From UBA11524 sp964391995 (GTDB taxonomy: Bacteria > Bacillota > Clostridia > Christensenellales > Aristaeellaceae): DNA of 52,885 bases. Under the pieces are notes generated by a model that made no database searches, had not been told where the DNA came from, and saw only the letters and a program-made list of their open reading frames with translations. Shown here in pieces: positions 7,620-17,894 of this stretch. Each line of letters begins with the position of its first letter. The first letter of the stretch is position 1. The position numbers and the translations under genes were made by a program. The stretch covers positions 1-52,885 of the forward strand of contig CAYMOM010000001.1 in assembly GCA_964391995.1 (NCBI GenBank). Direction: 5' to 3'.

Positions 7620-8819
7620 ATGGTCAGAAAGATGCTTGCCGTTTTGCTTCTGCTCTGCCTGCTTCTCCCCTGTGCCCTGGGCGAGGGCCTGTCCGTGCCC
7701 CAGGTCACGGGCGTGTGCCAGCAGCCCATCCCGGACAACGAGGCCATGGCCTTTGTCAAGAACATGAAAATCGGCTGGAACCTGGGCAATACCTTCGATG
7801 CCATCAACGATGGGCGCTTCAGCGATGAAATGTCCATCGAAAGCTACTGGTGCGGCGTGAAAACCACCGAGGATATGATCGACATGGTGCACCAGGCCGG
7901 CTTCAACACCCTGCGCCTGCCCGTCAGCTGGCATAACCACGTGGACGAAAACTTCACCATCAGCGCCCAGTGGCTGAGCCGCGTGCAGCAGGTGGTGGAC
8001 TGGGCCGTGGCCCGGGGCATGTATGTGATTCTCAACATCCACCACGATGTGTATCCCCAGTACATGTACCCCAACAGTGAAAACTATGCCACGGCGGAAA
8101 AGTATGTCACCACCATCTGGCAGCAGCTGGCGGAGCACTTTCAGGCCTACGACCAGCACCTGATTTTCGAAAGCATGAACGAGCCGCGCCTGAAGGACAC
8201 CGCCCAGGAGTGGTGGTTCAACAAGGATGACCCCCTTTGCCGGGACAGCGCCGATTGCATCAACCGGCTGAACCAGGCCTTTGTGGACACCGTCCGCGCC
8301 GCCGGCGGCTGCAATGCCGACCGCTACCTGATGGTGCCCGGCTACTGCGCTTCACCCGAATCCGTGCTGAACGCCCAGTACTTCCACCTGCCTGCGGACA
8401 CGGCTGAGAACAAGCTGATCGTTTCCGTCCACGCCTACAGGCCTTACAGCTTTGCCCTGGACGCAAACGGCACCGATGCCTTCTCCGCCGCCAACACCAG
8501 CCAGTATAACGAGGTGGTTTCCTTCCTTTCCAACCTGTACAAAACCTATGTGGCCAACGGCATTCCGGTGGTGGTGGGTGAATTTGGCGCGGTGGAGAAG
8601 AACGGCAACCTGGCCGACCGGGCCGAGCTGTATGCCTACTACCTGACCGCCGCCAGCGCCAGGAACATCCCCTGCGTGCTGTGGGATAACAACGTCCATT
8701 CCGGCAGCGGTGAACGCTTTGGCCTGCTGGACCGGCAAAACCTGACCTGGCCTGTCGAGCTGCTGGTGCAAACCCTGATGCAGTACGCCGGCTACGATGC
8801 CATTCCCCCAAAAACCTAA
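7620..8819 (+). CDS. Secreted glycoside hydrolase family 5 endoglucanase
   Basis: 399 residues with a signal peptide (residues 1-22, LLLLCLLLPCALGEG). The GH5 core starts at the GWNLGNTFD motif (residues 52-60), with ILNIHHD (about 137-143), the acid/base Glu188 in ESMNEPR and the nucleophile Glu321 in VVVGEFGA. This fold cleaves beta-1,4-glucans or related hemicelluloses by a retaining mechanism; the exact substrate and subfamily cannot be fixed by eye. No carbohydrate-binding module or dockerin is present. The start is set by AAGGAG at 7605-7610. Monocistronic, ending in its own terminator. Confidence 0.93.
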   Translation: MVRKMLAVLLLLCLLLPCALGEGLSVPQVTGVCQQPIPDNEAMAFVKNMKIGWNLGNTFDAINDGRFSDEMSIESYWCGVKTTEDMIDMVHQAGFNTLRLPVSWHNHVDENFTISAQWLSRVQQVVDWAVARGMYVILNIHHDVYPQYMYPNSENYATAEKYVTTIWQQLAEHFQAYDQHLIFESMNEPRLKDTAQEWWFNKDDPLCRDSADCINRLNQAFVDTVRAAGGCNADRYLMVPGYCASPESVLNAQYFHLPADTAENKLIVSVHAYRPYSFALDANGTDAFSAANTSQYNEVVSFLSNLYKTYVANGIPVVVGEFGAVEKNGNLADRAELYAYYLTAASARNIPCVLWDNNVHSGSGERFGLLDRQNLTWPVELLVQTLMQYAGYDAIPPKT

Positions 8820-8826
8820 CAAACAA

Positions 8827-8859
8827 GGGCAGGCCCACTTGCAGGCCTGCCCTTATTTT
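8827..8859 (+). terminator. Intrinsic terminator after GH5
   Basis: GGGCAGGCC-cacttgca-GGCCTGCCC followed by TTATTTT, 8 bases after the stop. Confidence 0.93.
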
Positions 8860-8886
8860 CTTGCCCTCGCACGCCGCTCTTTCCGC

Positions 8887-9005
8887 GTCGCGGTGCGCCC
8901 TTCGCGCACCGTGACCCCCGCTTTCGCGGCGTACCAATCATACCCAAAGAAGGGATTCTTAAGGGATGAAATCCCTTAAGCGGAGTCCAGAGGCAGCGCC
9001 TCTGG
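8887..9005 (-). repeat. Modular palindromic repeat, copy B
   Basis: Read from the VanW gene end: CCAGAGGC-GCTGCCTCTGG stem (8987-9005), CTTAAGGGATTTCATCCCTTAAG (8958-8980), then the GTCACGGTGCGC...GCGCACCGCGAC stem (8887-8915). The first stem lies 16 bases past the VanW stop codon. Confidence 0.92.
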
Positions 9006-9021
9006 CAGCGTCCTGCATGCG

Positions 9022-10749
9022 TCAGTCCCGTTCCTTGGTGCCCACGTAGACGATTTTCTGCTTGGCCTCGTAGGTGTCGGTAAACAGGTGGTTGCGCTCC
9101 ACGGCAACGCCGTCCACATATTTCACGGCGTAGCTTTCGATAACGTAGCCGTCCGCAGCCTTCTGCACAGTTTTTTCCTCATTCACATAGGTCACATATT
9201 CCTGCTTTTTGTCCTTCACATACTTGACATCCGTGGGTGCAGGCAGCACCTGGGGGTCATCGGTTTCCAGCCTGTAGGTCACGTTGCCCATATCGGCACC
9301 GTAAATGTTCACCTTGGCAATCCACTGCTTGCGGTTGTCGGGATCCATCTGCACCGAGGCCGCGATGTAGATGGCGGAATCGCTGGTATTCTTGAAGGCC
9401 AGGTCGATCTTTCGGTTCTTGCTCCAGTACACGGTAGCATCATAGCCGTATTCGGCGTAGTTCACCGCAAGGGAGTGCTGGGCCCGCTTGGTAATCTGCA
9501 TGCCGGCAGCCACCGCAGCCTGATACACCGTGCTGCTGGCCTGGCACACGCCGCCGCCGATGCCCATCACCTGCTCGCCATAGGCATACTCCACGGCCTC
9601 ATAGAAGCCATTGGCAGTGGAGCGCTCGCCCACAATGCCGTTGAAGCTGAAGGTTTCGCCCGGCTGGATGATGGTGCCGCTGATCAGCTGAAATGCCCGG
9701 CGGATGTTGTTGGTGCGGTTTTCCGTGCTGCGATAGGAAACGGTGGTGCTGGCGGTGCTCCGCAGGGTCACCAGCTTCTGCAGGTCGGCAACGGTCACCT
9801 GGGGCTGCGTCAGCACAGGTTCGATTTCAATGGTGCCGCTCTCCATGGTGGCGACCATTTGGTATATTTTTTCTTTGATAGGCTCCGTGTCCAGGGTGCG
9901 GCCCACCACCTCCTGCCGGAAGGTGAAGGGATCGGTGGTGCTTTCCGGGTTGAAGGTTTCCAGGTAGGCATCCTGGGGCTCGCGGTAAACCTTGGCCTGC
10001 AGGTCTGCCAGCAGGCTGTCCACCACGGAGGTATCCCCGCTGGGCAGCGCCGAATAGGCCTGATAGGGGGTTTGCGCCAGGGCCTCCATGGCGGCTATCC
10101 GCTGCTGCACGGTGCCGGTGTGGCCCTGGGCCCAGGCCTTGTTCAGGGGCTCGTACACATCCACCGTCATGCCCAGCTGGCTGGCGTTCAGTTCCGTGAC
10201 CAGCTGGCCCTGATAGGTCAGCTGCACCTTCCAGGAATCATTGCGCTGCCGGGCCTGGGCCGTTACGGCATCAATGGCCTGCTGCTGGGTCATGCCGCCC
10301 AGGTGAATGCCATCCACATACACATTTTGGCAAAATACTTGGTCAAAGCCGGCAACGTAGCTGTCCAGCTCCGCGGCCTGATGAGCACTGACAGCGCTGA
10401 TGCAAATCGCCGCCACAGCGGCAGCTGCTGCCAGTGCCAGAAGGATCAGCTTCCAGTTCGGGCCAGGCTTGCGGGCCTTGGGCGGGCGGGACGGGCCTGC
10501 AGGGGGTGTATGCCACTGCTCCTGCCGGGGGTGGTATCCCCTTCCGCCTTCCTGCTGGGGCGGGTATTGCTGATAACCTTGCTGGGGCGGGTAACCCTGA
10601 TAGGCCTGCTGATAACCCTGCTGGGGCGGATAGGGCTGATAGCCTTGCTGCCAGCCCTGGGCGGAAGAGGGCTGCTCCGCCTGGGCGGCATAGCGGCTGC
10701 TGCGGCGGCTGCGGGCCTGGGCAGCAGCATATCCATCATCGGGATACAT
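9022..10749 (-). CDS. VanW-family membrane-anchored protein with Pro/Gln/Tyr tail
   Basis: 575 residues. Residues 1-95 are a low-complexity cytoplasmic tail with repeated QQGYQ and YPPQ units, followed by a basic patch, one membrane helix (about 98-120) and an extracytoplasmic part. The N-terminal extracellular half resembles the putative peptidoglycan-binding domain often paired with VanW (YoaR-like proteins). The VanW domain follows, with PGETFSFN and the hallmark GIGGGVCQASSTVYQAA. Function is unproven; the family associates with envelope and glycopeptide-resistance loci. It is the last gene of the leftward tilS-hpt-ftsH run, 17 bases after the PHP gene, and shares its kind of N-terminal tail with the first gene of that run. 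Confidence 0.88.
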   Translation of the reverse strand: MYPDDGYAAAQARSRRSSRYAAQAEQPSSAQGWQQGYQPYPPQQGYQQAYQGYPPQQGYQQYPPQQEGGRGYHPRQEQWHTPPAGPSRPPKARKPGPNWKLILLALAAAAAVAAICISAVSAHQAAELDSYVAGFDQVFCQNVYVDGIHLGGMTQQQAIDAVTAQARQRNDSWKVQLTYQGQLVTELNASQLGMTVDVYEPLNKAWAQGHTGTVQQRIAAMEALAQTPYQAYSALPSGDTSVVDSLLADLQAKVYREPQDAYLETFNPESTTDPFTFRQEVVGRTLDTEPIKEKIYQMVATMESGTIEIEPVLTQPQVTVADLQKLVTLRSTASTTVSYRSTENRTNNIRRAFQLISGTIIQPGETFSFNGIVGERSTANGFYEAVEYAYGEQVMGIGGGVCQASSTVYQAAVAAGMQITKRAQHSLAVNYAEYGYDATVYWSKNRKIDLAFKNTSDSAIYIAASVQMDPDNRKQWIAKVNIYGADMGNVTYRLETDDPQVLPAPTDVKYVKDKKQEYVTYVNEEKTVQKAADGYVIESYAVKYVDGVAVERNHLFTDTYEAKQKIVYVGTKERD

Positions 10750-10766
10750 CGTCCTCCTCCTTCCAT

Positions 10767-11622
10767 TTACATAGACGAGTCATCGTCCGTTCTTTTGCAC
10801 ATCTTTTCACATTTTTCAATGGCATCCAGCAGCCGGGCTGCATCGGTTTCCGCCTGGCGCCACGCCGGGCAGATGGAGCCAGGCATGCCATGGCTGTCAC
10901 CATCCCGGTGATAGTCGCTGCCACCGGTTACCAGTAGCCCCATACGCCGGGCCATGCGCTCCAGGTGCGCTGTGCTGCCCATGAGGGACGGGTGGAACAC
11001 CTCCACCCCCATCAGGCCTTGCTTTTGCCAGTGGGCCATCAGCGCGCGCAGGGCGGCTGGCTCCTTTTTCAGCAGCGCCGGATGCGCCAGCACGGGCACA
11101 AAGCCGCTTTCCCGCATCAGCGGCAGCGCTTCCCCCATAGAAAGCCGCTCCCCCGGCACATAGGCAGGCCTGCCCTCAGCCAGATAGCGGTCAAAGGCCT
11201 GCTGCTCGGTGGCGGCATGACCGGCCTGCACCAGGGCGCGGGCAATATGCGCCCGGCCCACAGTGCCGGTGTACCCCCGGGTCATGTCATCCCAGTCCAG
11301 GGGCATGCCCAGGGCAGCCAGGCAGACCAGCATTTGCCGGGCGCGTTGCAGCCGCTTCCGGGCCAGGTCAGCCACCGTCTGGCGAAGGCGGCAGTCCCTC
11401 AGCCTGCCATAGCCCAGCAGGTGCAGGCCCGGCATGTCCCGCAGGCTCAGCTCAACGCCGGCAACCACGGGAATGGGTGCGGACACACCCTGCAGGGCGT
11501 CCACCCCGGCAAAGGTGTCGTGGTCGGTCAAGGCCATCAGGGTCACACCCAGGCCGGCGGCTTTCTCCGCCAGCTGCAGCGGGGACAGCACTCCGTCGCT
11601 GAAGGCGGAGTGCATGTGCAGG

Positions 11623-11636
<14 letters not shown>
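10767..11636 (-). CDS. PHP-domain phosphoesterase, RNase AM/TrpH-like
   Basis: 289 residues. It opens with DLHMHSAFSDGV, followed by LTDHDT, GVELS, VLAHPAL and GGSDYHRD, the full PHP metal site in the order found in the YciV/TrpH group, which hydrolyses 3',5'-bisphosphonucleotides or 5' ends of short RNA. The ATG at 11636 is preferred because the PHP motif then begins at residue 5; it overlaps the end of ftsH by 14 bases, so translation is probably coupled. A start at 11693 would add 19 residues without family support. The role next to ftsH is unknown. Confidence 0.85.
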
Positions 11637-13581
<1,945 letters not shown>

Positions 13582-13673
13582 ATTCGTGTCCTCCTTGCAT
13601 TACTCCACCAAACCAAAACCATCCATGCGAAACCAGAATGCTTTCCCCAAAGCCTCCATCGCAAAAAGGGATT

Positions 13674-13752
13674 CTTAAGGGATGAAATCCCTTAAGCAGG
13701 ATTCCAAAGGGCAGCGCCCTTTGGCGGGTTTCCGAAGGGCAGCGCCCTTTGG
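13674..13752 (-). repeat. Modular palindromic repeat, copy C
   Basis: Read from hpt: the stem CCAAAGGGCGCTGCCCTTCGG (13732-13752) begins on the base after the hpt stop codon, followed by a second CCAAAGGGCGCTGCCCTTTGG (13704-13724) and CTTAAGGGATTTCATCCCTTAAG (13674-13696). The GTCACGG unit is absent. Lies between hpt and ftsH inside the run. Confidence 0.92.
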
Positions 13753-14313
13753 TCACTCGCCGCCGTAAATGCGGGGATGCAGCACGCCGATATCGGGCAG
13801 GTTGCGGTATTTCTCGTCATAGTCCAGGCCATAGCCGACAACAAACTCATCGGGGATCACAAAGCAGAAATAGTCGGCCTTCAACTCTACGCGGCGGCGG
13901 GCGGGCTTATCCAGCAGGGTAACGATTTTGATGGACGCAGCACCCCTGTCCGCCAGCATTTTCTTCAGGTAGGAAAGGGTCATGCCGGAATCCACAATGT
14001 CCTCCACAATCAGCACATGCTGGCCGGTAATGTCCCTGTCCAGGTCCTTCAAAACCTTCACCACGCCGGTGGATTTGGTGGCGCTGCCATAGCTGGAAAC
14101 CGCCATAAAGTCCGTGCGCAGGGGCAGGTCGATCTCCCGGATCAGGTCGCTGTAAAACACCACGGCGCCCTTCAGAATGCCGATGACCACAGGCTCCTTG
14201 CCCTTGTAATCAGCGGTGATTTCCTGGCCCAGCTTCTTCACCGCGGCCTGAATCTCCTCCCTTGTTACCAGCACCTTTGACAGGTCGCCATACAGGTTTG
14301 CATCCCGTTCCAT
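13753..14313 (-). CDS. hpt: Hypoxanthine phosphoribosyltransferase
   Basis: 186 residues, full length. The PRPP-binding loop VLIVEDIVDSGMTL is present with the flexible-loop segment TDFMAVSSYGSATKSTG and the VGYGLDYDEKYRNLP C-terminal segment that contacts the purine. The enzyme salvages hypoxanthine and guanine to IMP and GMP. It lies 11 bases after tilS. A repeat stem abuts its stop codon directly. In Bacillus the HprT-TilS neighbourhood is linked to ftsH expression; that is known for Bacillus and only inferred here. Confidence 0.96.
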   Translation of the reverse strand: MERDANLYGDLSKVLVTREEIQAAVKKLGQEITADYKGKEPVVIGILKGAVVFYSDLIREIDLPLRTDFMAVSSYGSATKSTGVVKVLKDLDRDITGQHVLIVEDIVDSGMTLSYLKKMLADRGAASIKIVTLLDKPARRRVELKADYFCFVIPDEFVVGYGLDYDEKYRNLPDIGVLHPRIYGGE

Positions 14314-14324
14314 GTTGTTCCTCC

Positions 14325-15569
14325 TTATTTCTGCAGCCAGGGCATATCACCCGCCCAGGATAGCATCAGGTTATCATTTGCAGGGTTAAAGGGCGGCACG
14401 GCGCCGGCACCCACACCGGCTGCCAGCAGCACCTGGCTGCCCAGGCACACAAGCGGTATCGCGTCCCGGAAGGGGGCATCCACCCGCCTGTTCACAAAAA
14501 AGTCCTGCAGGGATTGCCGCCCGCCTTGACCAAAGGGGCGAATCCAGTCCCCCGGTTGCCGCGTGCGCACGGCGCATTGCTCGTACATTTCTCTGGGCAC
14601 AGCCTGGTTGCGCCGGCCATCCCCCGGTTCCTGCGCTCCCTGGCTGACAGCAAGTTCCACATCGCAGGCGCATCCGCCACCCAGCAGGTGCAGGTGCGTC
14701 CAGCCGCGATAGCCTTGCCAGCCCATGGGCAAATTGCATTTGCTGCCCGCGGGTGCCTGCACCAGGGCCGCCAGCGTCTCGGTTTGCAGGCGGCTCAGGC
14801 AGCGTTCCTCTACAGGAACGGCGCATCGCTGCCACCAGCGGCGCAGCACCCGGTAAAGCAAGCCGTCCGGCAGGCCGTTCAGCAGGCTCAGGGGCAGGTA
14901 TGGTTTTTCCGTCGCCAACGCTTCGGCCTGCTGTTCCAGTGCGGCATCGTCCAGGCGGAGCAGCCCCGCCGCAGCAGCCATCCGCCCCGATGCACCGGGG
15001 GAAAGCTGCTCCATCAGCGGCAGCACCTGGCAGCGCAAGGCGTTGCGCAGGTAGCGGGTGTCCTGGTTGGTTTCATCCTCCCGCCAGGGGATGTTCTCCC
15101 GGGCCAGCAGTTCCCGCAGTTCCTGCCGGGAAGCGCCCAGCAGCGGGCGGATCACCCGCACGCCCAGCACAAGGCTGTCCGGCGCCATGGCGGCAAGGCC
15201 CGTCAGGCCTGCACCCCGCAGCAGGTGAAGCAGCAGGGTTTCCGCCTGGTCGTCCCGGTGGTGGGCCAGGGCAATGGCATCTGCGCCATGCTTTTCCACG
15301 GCCTGGCGGAAGAAGCCGTACCGGGCTTGGCGCGCCCAGTCCTCGCCGGGATGCTCCGGCGGCACAGCCCGGTATACATCCAGCGGCAGGCCCCACTCTG
15401 CACACAGCCGGCGGACAAAGGCCTCATCCTCATCGGATGCTGCACCCCGCAGGCCATGGTTTACATGCACGGCATGCAGCTCCACGTTTTCCTGCATCAG
15501 CAGATAGGCCAGCGCTACCGAGTCCGCGCCCCCGGAAAGGCCCACCAGCATGCGCCGGGGCAGCGCCAT
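14325..15569 (-). CDS. tilS: tRNA(Ile)-lysidine synthetase
   Basis: 414 residues from the ATG at 15569, which puts the ATP-pyrophosphatase P-loop SGGADS at residues 11-16 as in other TilS proteins. HVNHGLRG, LAHHRDDQAET and the C-terminal TilS domain (TRQPGDWIRPFG...KSLQDFF-like, here RQSLQDFFVNRRVD) are visible. The enzyme converts C34 of tRNA(Ile) CAU to lysidine, changing it to an isoleucine tRNA; it is essential. The start lies one base after the upstream stop with no clear ribosome site, so re-initiation coupling is likely. Confidence 0.93.
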   Translation of the reverse strand: MALPRRMLVGLSGGADSVALAYLLMQENVELHAVHVNHGLRGAASDEDEAFVRRLCAEWGLPLDVYRAVPPEHPGEDWARQARYGFFRQAVEKHGADAIALAHHRDDQAETLLLHLLRGAGLTGLAAMAPDSLVLGVRVIRPLLGASRQELRELLARENIPWREDETNQDTRYLRNALRCQVLPLMEQLSPGASGRMAAAAGLLRLDDAALEQQAEALATEKPYLPLSLLNGLPDGLLYRVLRRWWQRCAVPVEERCLSRLQTETLAALVQAPAGSKCNLPMGWQGYRGWTHLHLLGGGCACDVELAVSQGAQEPGDGRRNQAVPREMYEQCAVRTRQPGDWIRPFGQGGRQSLQDFFVNRRVDAPFRDAIPLVCLGSQVLLAAGVGAGAVPPFNPANDNLMLSWAGDMPWLQK

Positions 15570-15570
15570 G

Positions 15571-17019
15571 TTAATAAACACGCAGGGGTGCGCCGCAGGT
15601 GGTGCAGGGCGAAAGGTTGGCATAGGGCACCTCGTTGATCTGGGAGAAGGTGAACTGTCCCTTAAAGGGCAGGAATTTTGCCTTGGTCGAGGAGCAGTTC
15701 TGGTCGATATGGTAATAGGTGCCGCCGTCCGGGTTGTAGTACAGCACGGTATTCGGGCTTCCCTCCTCCGGCGCAGGAGGCGGAGTGTTGGTCACGTTGA
15801 TGGAGGAAGCCACGGTGGTTTCCACCACATTGGACTCCAGGGAGGCCGGATCAACATACCAGTTTTCGTTTTCCCTCAGCATAATCACCTGGAAGCTGTA
15901 CCGCTGGGTATCGCGGCCGTTCTGCTTGTCAATTTCCGCTGCCACGGTGACGGTGCGTGCGGTGTCGTTTTCCGTACCGGAGATCTTCTTCACCTCGTAC
16001 TCCACAGGAATGCGGTTCTGCAGGATGGAGAACAGGGCCTTCTTCGGCTCAGAAACGGTGCGCTGCCAGCTAGGGGCGCACAGGGTGAGCATGTTATCCT
16101 GGTTGTTGACCGACCAGAAGTAGAAGAAAGACTTCAGCTGCACCACCGCTTCGCTTTCTGCGATGTTTTCCGGTGAGATGGTGGCGTTGGGTATCTCCGT
16201 TGTCCAGCTGCCCAGAGAGTCACCGCCGGGCTGAGGATTGGTCACGCTGTTTTGCAACTGCTGACTGGTGACCTGCTGCCCCTGGCTGCCGGGGTTGTTG
16301 GTGTCAGCAGTGCTATCTAAAGGGGGCGTACCCGTCAGGGCGCTCACCAGGGCCACAATGGCCAGTGCGCCATACACGCCGGTAAAGGTCAGCCGCACGT
16401 TGCTTTCCACCACAGGCTTCACCCACAGTGCGCCAACGGAAACCGCCGCCAGGGCAACGAATACCCACTTCAGCACCGGCAGGCCGGGAAACACCAGCCC
16501 CAGGATGAACAGCACCGGCAAAAGGCCGCACAGCACCACCATGGCCACGCTTTCGGGCTTGATGGCCGGCGCCTGCCTTTGGGGCGCGGGCTGGGCATAG
16601 CCGTAGCCCTGGGGCTGACCGCCCTGGGGATACTGGTAGCCCTGCACATAGGGGGACTGTCCCTGCTGGCTGATGGGCTGATAGCCCGGGCGCTGCGGCT
16701 GTTGCTGCACATAGCCGGTATTCTGCCGCTGATGGCTCTGGGTGTAGCCCATGGAAGTCTGGGTATTCTGCTGCACCGGGGCATATCGCGGCGGCTGATA
16801 GACCGGCTCATAGGGCGGCTCATAGTTTTGCGGCGGCTGATAGTATTGCGGCGGTTGGTAGCCTTGGGGCGGCTGATAGCCTTGGGGCGGCTGATAGCCC
16901 TGCGGCGGCTGATAGCCCTGCGGCGGCTGATAGCCATTTTGAGGCGGATAGCCCTGGGGCTGCTGGCCCGGCTGCCCCCAGCCTGGGGCATTGGTATAAT
17001 TCGGTCGGCCGTTGTTCAT
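15571..17019 (-). CDS. Membrane protein with P/Q/Y-rich repeat tail and C-terminal Cys motif
   Basis: 482 residues from the ATG at 17019, which has GGTGAAGG upstream; an upstream extension to 17178 would cross the promoter. Residues 1-165 are low complexity, including tandem YQPPQG repeats. Two or three membrane helices follow (about 170-260), then a Ser/Thr/Asn linker and an extracytoplasmic domain with a Tyr-rich fold ending in YHIDQNC...PCTTCGAP. That Cys-x(n)-Cys-x2-Cys pattern resembles small Ada-like or nuclease-associated metal-binding tails. Overall family not recognised. It opens the run leading into tilS and carries a clear sigma-A promoter. Confidence 0.8.
   Translation of the reverse strand: MNNGRPNYTNAPGWGQPGQQPQGYPPQNGYQPPQGYQPPQGYQPPQGYQPPQGYQPPQYYQPPQNYEPPYEPVYQPPRYAPVQQNTQTSMGYTQSHQRQNTGYVQQQPQRPGYQPISQQGQSPYVQGYQYPQGGQPQGYGYAQPAPQRQAPAIKPESVAMVVLCGLLPVLFILGLVFPGLPVLKWVFVALAAVSVGALWVKPVVESNVRLTFTGVYGALAIVALVSALTGTPPLDSTADTNNPGSQGQQVTSQQLQNSVTNPQPGGDSLGSWTTEIPNATISPENIAESEAVVQLKSFFYFWSVNNQDNMLTLCAPSWQRTVSEPKKALFSILQNRIPVEYEVKKISGTENDTARTVTVAAEIDKQNGRDTQRYSFQVIMLRENENWYVDPASLESNVVETTVASSINVTNTPPPAPEEGSPNTVLYYNPDGGTYYHIDQNCSSTKAKFLPFKGQFTFSQINEVPYANLSPCTTCGAPLRVY
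16831..16938 (-). repeat. Six tandem 18-bp coding units
   Basis: Six consecutive in-frame 18-base units with the core GCGGCTGATAG on the plus strand, encoding YQPPQG-type hexapeptides of the low-complexity tail. Likely variable in length between strains by slippage. Confidence 0.88.
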
Positions 17020-17119
17020 CCGTATACCTTCACCTTTCTGCCGCAAAGGCTGCGGCATGCTCTTCCCTAGCCGAAAAAAAGCGTACTGAAAAGGCATGGC
17101 GTTTCGCCACACATCCATT

Positions 17120-17147
17120 AGTATAACACAGTTTCCGCCCTTGTAAA
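17120..17147 (-). promoter_or_regulatory. Sigma-A promoter of the tilS-ftsH run
   Basis: TTTACA (17142-17147) and TATACT (17120-17125) on the minus strand with a 16-base spacer, about 100 bases upstream of the membrane-protein start. Confidence 0.75.
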
Positions 17148-17237
17148 CAGTCCTTTCGTAAAATTCTCCACATTTCATCGTCTACAGAGGAGAAAAAAAG
17201 CATAGCCTTTACCACTGCAACAGAAAGGAGCATCGAC

Positions 17238-17837
17238 ATGACAGCAACCACCACCCGACCCCCGCAGGAGAAGGTCTGCGGCTACGAATACACCGTCCGC
17301 CGGGGTGACAGCTTTTACCTGATTGCCCACAGGCTGGGGGTTCCCCTGCGGGATCTGCTGGAGGCCAACCCGGAGGTGAACCCTGCCCGGCTCATGGTAG
17401 GCGATGTGCTGTGCATCCCCATGGAAGAGGACGACGCGCCCCAGGTACCGGCGCCGGAAGCGCCCCCTGCCGATGACAGCCTGGACCAGCCCGCCGTGCC
17501 GGAGCAAACCTGCCAAGGCGGTCAACCCCGCACGGTGAACGCCGGGGAAACCATTTCGGACATACAGCTCAGTGCCGACCTGAACCGCCACACCCTGGAG
17601 GCCGCCAACCCGGAAACCGACCTGGACGCCCTGTCCGCCGGGCAGGTGCTGTGCGTGCCGGCAGAGAATATCCCCTGTGAAGCCGTCACCACCCACACCC
17701 TTACCCAGGATGAAACCCTGGAAAGCGTTTCCCTGCAGTGGAATGTATCCGTGGGCGCGCTGCTGCGGGCCAATCCCTGCCTGGCACCCTCGGACTTCAC
17801 CGCCGGCGTGTGCGTCAACCTGCCCGGTCGGCAATAA
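17238..17837 (+). CDS. Triple LysM-domain protein
   Basis: 199 residues containing three LysM repeats: YTVRRGDSFYLIAHRLGVP (about 17-61), RTVNAGETISDI (about 99-140) and HTLTQDETLESV (about 153-196), joined by a Pro/Glu/Ala-rich linker. LysM binds N-acetylglucosamine polymers such as peptidoglycan. No signal peptide is visible, so it may act at the spore coat or cortex, like SafA-type proteins, or be exported by another route; both are inference. GAAAGGAG precedes the ATG. It is monocistronic between divergent and convergent neighbours. Confidence 0.88.
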   Translation: MTATTTRPPQEKVCGYEYTVRRGDSFYLIAHRLGVPLRDLLEANPEVNPARLMVGDVLCIPMEEDDAPQVPAPEAPPADDSLDQPAVPEQTCQGGQPRTVNAGETISDIQLSADLNRHTLEAANPETDLDALSAGQVLCVPAENIPCEAVTTHTLTQDETLESVSLQWNVSVGALLRANPCLAPSDFTAGVCVNLPGRQ

Positions 17838-17839
17838 TC

Positions 17840-17870
17840 AAAAAAAGGAAGCGAACATGGCTCGCTTCCT
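17840..17870. terminator. Bidirectional intrinsic terminator
   Basis: A-tract, GGAAGCGA-acatggc-TCGCTTCC, then TTTATA. It serves the LysM gene on the plus strand and, with TTTTTTTG, the GGDEF gene on the minus strand. Confidence 0.93.
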
Positions 17871-17894
17871 TTATAATATGCAGCGCAGCAGGTT

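Noticed and set aside
16831..16938. CRISPR-like regular repeat
   Set aside because: Units are 18 bases with no spacers, in frame, and encode the YQPPQG tail.
17170..17200. ECF-type promoter before the LysM gene (CGTCTACAG)
   Set aside because: The CGTCT element has no GGAAC or similar partner at 15-17 bases.
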